In this document: positions 22,086 through 27,384 of the stretch, one piece after another | Layout of the letters: each line of letters starts with the position of its first letter | How positions within the stretch are numbered: position 1 is the first letter of the stretch | From: SIG607 sp045533195 | GTDB taxonomy: Bacteria > Bacillota > Clostridia > Oscillospirales > Acutalibacteraceae | Reading direction: 5' to 3' | Assembly: GCA_045533195.1 (NCBI GenBank) | Contig: JAZSHI010000031.1 | Span: forward strand, 1 to 27,384 | DNA: 27,384 bases | Position numbers and translations under genes: made by a program | Notes under the pieces: model-generated | Databases searched by the model: none | The model's input: only the letters and a program-made list of their open reading frames with translations | What the model was told of the DNA's origin: nothing

Positions 22086-23350
22086 CGCACACCCTTAAAA
22101 GAATAGCTGTAATTTTTCTTTGTCTTTGCCTTTTTCTTTCCTGCGGTTGTAAAGGACAGAAAAGCCCCGACAAAGAAGCCAACATAAACAGCAATGCCAC
22201 AAAACCTATACTACCTCAGGTGGTAACCGAAGACGTAACCGCCGTGGAAGGCAGTGAAGCGGTACTCAGCGAAGAAGAGATGCGCCTATCATACTCCTAC
22301 TCCTTTTTAAGCGAAAGCGAAAAAAGGGTTTATAGAAAAATGCTTAATATGGTACGCTATTTGACTGTGGGTTGGATTGATATGGGGTATATTATAAATA
22401 ACCCTTCTATAACTGTTGCCAAGGCATACAGGGCTTTGTGCAACGATTTCCCCCAGTATTACTGGATGCCTGTATCCTATTACATAACCATAAAAGACGG
22501 AAAGGTTGCCGTCGCCTTTAAACGTAATGATACCGAGGACGGCTACGGCTATACAAAGGAAGAAATTGAAGACAATAAAGAAGAGGTTGAGGATGCAATT
22601 GACAGAATAGTATCAAAAGCCTTAAAAGCAGAAAACGATTTTGAAAAAGAAGTTATTATTCACGATATGCTCTGCAAAACTGTTACCTATGACAGTGAAC
22701 TTGGCAGCGACGTTGGTGCTATTTATTCCATATACGGTGCACTTATAAACGGCCACGCGGTGTGCGAAGGCTATGCCCGTGCCTTTAAACTGCTCTGCCA
22801 GTCAGCAGGGCTTGAATGTATTTTGGTAACAGGTGATTCAAAGGGTGTAGGACATCTTTGGAATATGGTAAAGCTTGAAAATGAGTGGTATCACGTTGAC
22901 GTAACCTGGGATGATTTAAAGGAAGAACCCCACCACACCTACCTGAACCTTACCACCCTTGAAATCCGCGCCGACCACGACATTGACATAACCTATAATG
23001 ATGCCGATATCTCCCTTATTTCCCAAGGCAACTCCTTTAATTTCTCTATTCCCGATGCCAAAAGCACTAAGTATAACTACTATATCCAAAAAGGTCTTGT
23101 AATAAACGAAGACCCCGTAAACCCCGTTGCAGAAGAAATTGTTAAGAGATTCAAAGCAGGCTACACCCATGCAGAATTTTTATTTGCAAATGAAACGGTA
23201 GCCGAGGATTTTAAAACAAACTACGAAACCTATGTTGTTGAAATTCAGAATAAATGCGTCGAAAAAACTCTGCGTGTAAAGTTTAAATTAAAATCCCTTT
23301 CCTTCCCGTCTAACACCTGTGTGATTTATTTTGAAAAAACCAAAAAATAA
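22082..23350 (+). CDS. Transglutaminase-like (cysteine protease fold) lipoprotein
   Basis: A 422-aa protein exported as a probable lipoprotein. It has a hydrophobic signal (IAVIFLCLCLFLSCGC) with cysteines at the predicted lipobox, though the lipobox is not canonical. The transglutaminase-like core has its triad in order: Cys in HAVCEGYARAFKLLC, His in GHLWNMVKL and Asp in WYHVDVTWDD. Such domains in Firmicutes act as peptidoglycan or protein-modifying peptidases and are not proven cross-linkers. The N-terminal 150 residues and the C-terminal 130 are family-unknown. The start TTG at 22082 overlaps the previous stop, with GGGAGGA 7 nt upstream, so the pair is a cell-envelope operon. A strong terminator follows. 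Confidence 0.8.
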   Translation: MTHTLKRIAVIFLCLCLFLSCGCKGQKSPDKEANINSNATKPILPQVVTEDVTAVEGSEAVLSEEEMRLSYSYSFLSESEKRVYRKMLNMVRYLTVGWIDMGYIINNPSITVAKAYRALCNDFPQYYWMPVSYYITIKDGKVAVAFKRNDTEDGYGYTKEEIEDNKEEVEDAIDRIVSKALKAENDFEKEVIIHDMLCKTVTYDSELGSDVGAIYSIYGALINGHAVCEGYARAFKLLCQSAGLECILVTGDSKGVGHLWNMVKLENEWYHVDVTWDDLKEEPHHTYLNLTTLEIRADHDIDITYNDADISLISQGNSFNFSIPDAKSTKYNYYIQKGLVINEDPVNPVAEEIVKRFKAGYTHAEFLFANETVAEDFKTNYETYVVEIQNKCVEKTLRVKFKLKSLSFPSNTCVIYFEKTKK

Positions 23351-23353
23351 TCG

Positions 23354-23382
23354 AAAAGGAGTCGGTCAGACTCCTTTTTATT
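23354..23382 (+). terminator. Terminator of the LCP-like/transglutaminase operon
   Basis: AAAAGGAGTC (23354-23363) pairs perfectly with GACTCCTTTT (23369-23378), with a 5-nt loop and T-run. It is immediately followed by the glnN -35 box. Confidence 0.92.
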
Positions 23383-23410
23383 TGACAAATTTTGCACACT
23401 ATTATATAAT
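23382..23410 (+). promoter_or_regulatory. glnN promoter, perfect consensus
   Basis: TTGACA (23382-23387), exactly 17 bp, TATAAT (23405-23410). All twelve hexamer bases match the sigma-A consensus. No GlnR/TnrA palindrome is evident around it. Confidence 0.9.
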
Positions 23411-23443
23411 AAATATGATTATATGCTTAAAGAGGAGTTATTT

Positions 23444-25528
23444 ATGGAAAAGATAACAGATTATTTCGGCTCACTTGTCTTTAATGACGCGGTAATGAAG
23501 GAATATCTTCCCGAAGACGTTTACAAAGCGCTCAAAAAAACCATAGAGCAGGGCAAGACCATTGACCCCGACATTGCAGGTCCTGTAGCTCAGGGCATGA
23601 AGGATTGGGCAACCGAAAAGGGCGCAACCCATTTCACCCATTGGTTCCAGCCTATGACGGGAATTACCGCCGAAAAGCACGACAGCTTCATAACTCCTAC
23701 AGACGACGGACGTGTTATTTTGGAATTTTCCGGCAAGGAGCTTATTAAGGGCGAAGCCGACGGCTCATCCTTCCCCACAGGCGGCCTGCGCGCCACCTTT
23801 GAAGCAAGAGGCTATACTGCTTGGGACCCCACCTCTTATGCCTTTGTTAAGGACGGTTCTCTTTGCATACCCACCGCCTTCTATTCTCACGGCGGTCACG
23901 CGCTTGACAAGAAAACTCCTCTTGTTCGTTCAATGCAGGTGCTTAATGACGCTTCTCTGCGTCTTATCCGTCTTTTCGGAAACACCGACGCAAAGGCCGT
24001 AAAGCCCACCGTTGGTGCTGAGCAGGAATACTTCCTTGTTGACAAAAAGCTTTACGATAAACGTGAGGATCTGCGCTTCTGCGGAAGAACGCTTTTTGGC
24101 GCTCCCGCTCCTAAAGGTCAGGAGCTTGGCGACCATTACTACGGTGTTATCCGTCCCAGAGTTTCCGCATTTATGAAGGAGCTTGACAAAGAACTTTGGA
24201 TGCTGGGCATTCCTTCTAAGACAAAGCACAACGAGGCTGCCCCCGCACAGCACGAGATGGCTCCCGTTTTCACTACGGTTAATATTTCTACCGACCATAA
24301 TCAGCTTACTATGGAGATACTTAAAAAGGTTGCTGAAAGACACGGGCTTGTTTGCCTGCTTCACGAAAAGCCTTTCGGAAATCTTAACGGAAGCGGTAAG
24401 CACAACAACTGGTCTCTTTCCACCGATACAGGCGTAAACCTTTTAAATCCGGGAAAAACCCCTTGCGAAAATCTACAGTTCTTGCTTATTTTAACCGCTG
24501 TTATTTGTGCTGTTGATAAGCATCAGGATTTACTTCGTCTTTCGGTTGCTTCTGCAGGAAATGACCACCGTTTAGGCGGTCACGAGGCTCCTCCCGCTAT
24601 TGTTTCAATGTTCCTTGGGGACGAGCTTACCGATATTCTTGACTCTATAGAAAACGGAACCGAATATACCGCTAAAGCAAGAGAAAAAATGGACTTCGGC
24701 GTAAAGACTATGCCCTCCTTCAGAAAGGCTACCACCGACAGAAACCGCACCTCTCCCTTTGCATTTACAGGAAACAAATTCGAATTCCGTATGCTCGGTG
24801 CTCCTATGTCTATCGCAGGAGTAAATACCATTTTAAATACCATTATCAGCGAAGCCTTCGACGAATTTTCCGATAGACTTGAAAAGGCAACCGATTTTGA
24901 CGGCGAGGTTCACGCTATTATCCGCGAATACTACGGTCTTCATAAACGCATTATATTCGACGGTGACGGTTATTCTAAGGAATGGGAAGAAGAGGCAGAA
25001 AAACGCGGTCTTTTAAATCTAAGGGATGCCGTAAGCGCCCTTCCCTGTTATACAAGCCAAAAGAACATTGAGCTTTTCGGCAAATATAATGTCTATTCCG
25101 AAATTGAGCTTAAATCAAGAGAATCAATAAATATTGAGCGCTATAACAAATGCTTACATATTGAAGGTCTTACCGCGCTTCGTATGGCAAAGGAACAAAT
25201 TTTGCCCGTGCTCAGCAAGGTAGGTGCAGATTTATCCCTTAACCTTACCGCCAAAGAAGGCGCAGGACTTAGCGCCAAATACGAACGCAGTATTGCAGAA
25301 AAACTCAGCGAACTTACCGATGGAATTTTTGAAGATTGCGCAACACTCAGCGAGGCTATCACCAAGGCAGAACAGAGTGAAGACATTCTCGAAAAGGCAA
25401 CCGCCTACAGAGATTTGGTTATCCCCGCTATGAACAGTATGAGAAGTAAGGTTGACACCGCCGAAACCATGGTGGATGAAAACGAATGGCCCTATCCAAA
25501 CTACTGTGATTTGTTATTCAGCGTATAG
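23444..25528 (+). CDS. glnN: Glutamine synthetase type III
   Basis: A 694-aa GSIII enzyme, forming glutamine from glutamate, ammonia and ATP in the cytoplasm. GSIII-specific features: long N-terminus (THFTHWFQPMTGITAEKHDSF), substrate and metal motif GAEQEYFLVD, KHNEAAPAQHEMAPVF, nucleotide-binding FGNLNGSGKHNNWS, and the C-terminal extension ending in VDENEWPYPNYCDLLFSV. The length is within the family norm of about 690-730. ATG 23444 has AGAGGAG 6 nt upstream and is preferred over an ATG-like codon 21 bp earlier. It is monocistronic, with a consensus promoter and bidirectional terminator, so high expression is likely. GSIII is not known to be adenylylated. Confidence 0.97.
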   Translation: MEKITDYFGSLVFNDAVMKEYLPEDVYKALKKTIEQGKTIDPDIAGPVAQGMKDWATEKGATHFTHWFQPMTGITAEKHDSFITPTDDGRVILEFSGKELIKGEADGSSFPTGGLRATFEARGYTAWDPTSYAFVKDGSLCIPTAFYSHGGHALDKKTPLVRSMQVLNDASLRLIRLFGNTDAKAVKPTVGAEQEYFLVDKKLYDKREDLRFCGRTLFGAPAPKGQELGDHYYGVIRPRVSAFMKELDKELWMLGIPSKTKHNEAAPAQHEMAPVFTTVNISTDHNQLTMEILKKVAERHGLVCLLHEKPFGNLNGSGKHNNWSLSTDTGVNLLNPGKTPCENLQFLLILTAVICAVDKHQDLLRLSVASAGNDHRLGGHEAPPAIVSMFLGDELTDILDSIENGTEYTAKAREKMDFGVKTMPSFRKATTDRNRTSPFAFTGNKFEFRMLGAPMSIAGVNTILNTIISEAFDEFSDRLEKATDFDGEVHAIIREYYGLHKRIIFDGDGYSKEWEEEAEKRGLLNLRDAVSALPCYTSQKNIELFGKYNVYSEIELKSRESINIERYNKCLHIEGLTALRMAKEQILPVLSKVGADLSLNLTAKEGAGLSAKYERSIAEKLSELTDGIFEDCATLSEAITKAEQSEDILEKATAYRDLVIPAMNSMRSKVDTAETMVDENEWPYPNYCDLLFSV

Positions 25529-25536
25529 AAAAAAAC

Positions 25537-25572
25537 GGAGATTTTCGTAATTGAAAATCTCCCTTTTATTTT
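25537..25572. terminator. Bidirectional terminator between glnN and the SDR gene
   Basis: GGAGATTTTC (25537-25546) pairs with GAAAATCTCC (25553-25562), loop GTAATT. T-rich tracts follow on both strands (CTTTTATTTT on plus, GTTTTTTTC on minus). Confidence 0.9.
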
Positions 25573-26224
25573 AATCCTTCCAGATAAAATTATAGTTTAT
25601 GGATTCTCCGCCATCCACTACTATGCTCTGCCCTGTGCAAAACCTATTGGTAACGGTCAAAAAATATGCCCACTCTGCAATTTCTTCGGGAGTCGCCCAT
25701 CTTTTAAGCGGGGTTTCATTCATTATTTCTTCCCAAAGCTTTTCATCATTAATAACACAGTCATTCAGCGGTGTTAAAACTCCGCCGGGGTCAAGACTGT
25801 TACAGGTGGCATTATATTTTGCTACACGCATTGCCACGTTTTTGGTATATGCCAAAACACCGCCCTTACTGGCGCAGTATTCGGGAAATTCAGCGCCCGT
25901 ATGTGCACTGGCAGAGCCTATGTTTAAAATCGAGCTTATATTTTTTTGTACTGCGTATTTTTCGGTAATATGGATAAGGGATTTAAGATTAATATTTATA
26001 TCATCTTCATTTTGAGTACCTGCATTGTTAATAAGTATATTAATCTCATTAATATCGGGGAGACTGCCGTAATCCCTTACGTCACAAACATAGTGGATAT
26101 AATTTTTATCATCTATGGCAGAATTTAGTCTGTCTATGCCTATTACGGTATGGTTTTCCTTTAAAAAACGCTCTGCTATAGCCTTGCCTATTCCTCTTGC
26201 TGAGCCCGTTACTAAAACCTTCAT
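25571..26224 (-). CDS. Short-chain dehydrogenase/reductase (SDR), FabG-like
   Basis: A 217-aa Rossmann oxidoreductase. The dinucleotide motif is TGSARGIG (6-13), the NNAG motif is ILINNAG (about 63-69), the catalytic serine lies in IGSASA (about 103-108) and the YxxxK is YCASK (about 117-121). The C-terminal SDR signature PLKRWATPEEIAEWAYFL...GQSIVVDGG is present. D32 after the second strand (IGIDRLN) suggests NAD rather than NADP preference. It is slightly shorter than the usual 240-250 residues. Substrate is unknown. The ATG overlaps the stop of the VUT transporter by 4 bp (ATGA), so both are under the upstream riboswitch-type control. Confidence 0.9.
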   Translation of the reverse strand: MKVLVTGSARGIGKAIAERFLKENHTVIGIDRLNSAIDDKNYIHYVCDVRDYGSLPDINEINILINNAGTQNEDDININLKSLIHITEKYAVQKNISSILNIGSASAHTGAEFPEYCASKGGVLAYTKNVAMRVAKYNATCNSLDPGGVLTPLNDCVINDEKLWEEIMNETPLKRWATPEEIAEWAYFLTVTNRFCTGQSIVVDGGESINYNFIWKD

Positions 26225-26967
26225 ACTTTACCTCCGTTAACGTAAGAAAAATACATTTCTCCCACATTTTCTTTTTTCCATTTATTTATAATCAAGTAGC
26301 CTATGGGCGAAAAAACTATTTCCATAACAAGTTCCGCTACAGCACCTGTTAAAGCGCAGGTTACACATTGCAGCAAGGTCCAATGAAAACCGTTCCAATA
26401 TATAGGCGCAAACCACATAAATACCATAACCGAAAAAATGAAATTATCTATAAACTGTCCTATAAAAGTAGAAATATAAGACTGTGTAGCAAAGGCAAGT
26501 TTTCCGTCGGGATTTTTAGAAAACAACCTACCTATCAGCCAATTAAGAAGGTTATTTATGACGGCAGAAATAAGAAAGGCTACGGTACTGCTAAGCAGTA
26601 CAAACCAAGTGCCGCCAAGAAGTCGGTTAAGGGCAGTATAGTCATTAGCGTTTGACGGAATAATACTTGCTATAAAAAACACTAAGCAGGTCAGCAGATT
26701 TATTAAAGATGCCAAAAGCACAACCTTGTTTGAGGCTTTAGGGCCAAAATATTTCGTGATTATATCCATACACATAAAGGAAAGCCACGAAATAAGTATT
26801 CCGCCGTCAAGGGCTATATAATGAGTTTGCACAAGGGTTTTATTGGCAAGTAAATTCATACAAATAACGCTTACCACAAACAAAGATACCACTATTGACG
26901 GAATACTTTTGAATAAAAGCGATGTTCTTCTGTATTCAGCTTTAAGTTTATTTTTTATATTATACAT
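26221..26967 (-). CDS. VUT family transporter (queuosine-precursor type, YhhQ/QueT-like)
   Basis: A 248-aa polytopic membrane protein with about six hydrophobic segments and the family layout of YhhQ-type VUT proteins: LLANKTLVQ...LDGGILISWLSFMCMDIITKYFG near the start and IGQFIDNFIFSVMVFMWF in the centre. The family imports queuine, preQ0 or preQ1 for tRNA queuosine modification; a few members take other vitamins. The likely start is ATG 26967 with AGGTGA 5 nt upstream. A longer frame (to 27000) would extend into the terminator stem. The strong upstream terminator and a preQ1-I-like fold support the queuosine-precursor assignment. It overlaps the SDR gene by 4 bp. Confidence 0.8.
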   Translation of the reverse strand: MYNIKNKLKAEYRRTSLLFKSIPSIVVSLFVVSVICMNLLANKTLVQTHYIALDGGILISWLSFMCMDIITKYFGPKASNKVVLLASLINLLTCLVFFIASIIPSNANDYTALNRLLGGTWFVLLSSTVAFLISAVINNLLNWLIGRLFSKNPDGKLAFATQSYISTFIGQFIDNFIFSVMVFMWFAPIYWNGFHWTLLQCVTCALTGAVAELVMEIVFSPIGYLIINKWKKENVGEMYFSYVNGGKV

Positions 26968-26977
26968 TATATCACCT

Positions 26978-27008
26978 AAAAAACGGTCTTGTAAAAACAA
27001 GACCGTTT
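26978..27008 (-). terminator. Attenuator-type terminator just before the VUT gene SD
   Basis: AAACGGTCTTG (26981-26991) pairs with CAAGACCGTTT (26998-27008), and six T follow on the minus strand before AGGTGA. Because it lies in the 5' leader, it can only work as a conditional terminator for the operon. Confidence 0.9.
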
Positions 27009-27032
27009 AATCATATACTGTTATGATAATTA

Positions 27033-27079
27033 GTCCTGGTTTTATTTAACGACAGGATGGTACAAACGAACTGTCGGTT
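27033..27079 (-). promoter_or_regulatory. Probable preQ1-I riboswitch aptamer
   Basis: On the minus strand CGACAG (27076-27071) pairs with CTGTCG (27055-27050) around a 15-nt loop starting TTCG and ending ACCATC. An A-rich tail, TTAAATAAAACCAGGA (27049-27034), follows. This matches the compact H-type pseudoknot layout of preQ1-I aptamers: P1, loop beginning UUC, cytosine before the 3' P1 strand, A-rich tail. Loop GUUU can pair with tail AAAC. It is located at the transcript start, 25 nt before the terminator. Confidence 0.6.
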
Positions 27080-27084
27080 TTGTT

Positions 27085-27113
27085 ATTATACTACTGTTTA
27101 TTTAAAAATACAA
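27085..27113 (-). promoter_or_regulatory. Promoter of the VUT/SDR operon
   Basis: On the minus strand TTGTAT (27113-27108), 17 bp and TATAAT (27090-27085). The predicted start is only a few bases before the aptamer stem, as usual for preQ1-I leaders. Confidence 0.7.
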
Positions 27114-27183
27114 GTACCTAAACAAAAATAAAGTTTATGTCCTGTAGCGTTACAATAGATGTGAGACCAAAAGAATAGAAAAA

Positions 27184-27245
27184 GTGATTGAGTTCTGTTA
27201 AAATAAGTTTGCTACAACAGAAAATAACAGAGAGGACTCAATCAC
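27184..27245 (+). repeat. Fold-back inverted repeat in the transposase leader
   Basis: GTGATTGAGT (27184-27193) and ACTCAATCAC (27236-27245) are perfect inverted copies, extended by TCTGTT (27194-27199) with AACAGA (27226-27231). The transposase SD-like AGAGG (27231-27235) lies in the bulge, 11 nt before the ATG. Confidence 0.75.
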
Positions 27246-27246
27246 C

Positions 27247-27384
27247 ATGAATAGTATAACACAAAACAAGAGATATTGTCCACACGAAATAACAACAAAA
27301 ATATATTCAGTGAAACTTTATCGACAAACAAAAGATATATCGTTTGTTTGCAGACGGTATAAGATATCTAAAGCATCATTGATG
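27247..27384 (+). CDS. Transposase N-terminal fragment (insertion sequence, truncated by window edge)
   Basis: 46 codons from ATG 27247 to the window end stay open (MNSITQNKRYCPHEIT, then VKLYRQTKDISFVCRRYKIS). The pattern is a basic N-terminal helix-turn-helix: a residue run followed by a K/R-rich recognition helix and S-x-x-S/A, as in IS481/IS3-like integrase-core transposases of Clostridia. The DDE catalytic domain would lie beyond the window. The preceding region 27120-27246 holds no gene; it contains the fold-back repeat and probably the left IS terminus, but I cannot place the exact end or a target duplication without the right end. Confidence 0.65.
   Translation, partial: MNSITQNKRYCPHEITTKIYSVKLYRQTKDISFVCRRYKISKASLM

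Noticed and set aside
23930..24403. 157-aa minus-strand frame inside glnN
   Set aside because: It is antisense to conserved GSIII motifs and has no SD or recognisable domain.

Overview
The window looks like a chromosomal segment of an anaerobic, spore-forming member of the Clostridia, probably a gut-type Oscillospiraceae/Ruminococcaceae relative. The grounds are the cotJABC spore-coat operon, a secreted protein with a type I dockerin, glutamine synthetase III, moderate-to-low GC, strong AGGAGG ribosome binding sites and many intrinsic terminators. I see no tRNA, rRNA or CRISPR array.

Positions 1-6300 form an AT-rich accessory block. A minus-strand operon (araC-like regulator, a small coiled-coil protein, a NUDIX hydrolase, a P-loop kinase and a GNAT acetyltransferase cut by the window edge) starts at an AraC promoter with a possible direct-repeat operator. 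Divergent from it is a two-gene plus-strand unit, an AAA_15-type ATPase followed by a DUF4435/TOPRIM-like protein. That is the gene pair of the PARIS anti-phage system (AriA-AriB). Convergent to it is a Fic toxin with an upstream composite antitoxin, whose promoter overlaps a 12-bp inverted repeat.

Positions 6350-16260 are mostly core genome. They hold cotJABC plus an unannotated 56-aa membrane protein, secA, an apbE flavin transferase divergent from a NusG_II protein and a Gx/HepI-type membrane protein (a redox or flavinylation-type neighbourhood), a 58-aa small protein whose Shine-Dalgarno sits inside a terminator hairpin, a 261-bp structured intergenic element with 19-bp terminal inverted repeats, a cytoplasmic beta-helix glycosidase-like gene, and lepA.

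Positions 16320-25570 carry cell-surface and housekeeping genes: a 1001-aa secreted dockerin protein with carbohydrate-binding-like modules, an ABC-F ATPase, a degenerate LytR-CpsA-Psr-like membrane protein overlapping a transglutaminase-like lipoprotein, and glnN behind a perfect consensus promoter.

Positions 25570-27384 contain an operon of a VUT-family (queuosine-precursor type) transporter and an SDR oxidoreductase. It lies behind a probable preQ1-I riboswitch and terminator. The 5' end of an insertion sequence follows, with its transposase truncated by the window edge and a fold-back leader.

The most notable items are the PARIS-like pair, the unusual Fic antitoxin, the terminator/SD hairpin, the MITE-like element and the riboswitch. 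All calls come from reading sequence and motifs; no database search was run.
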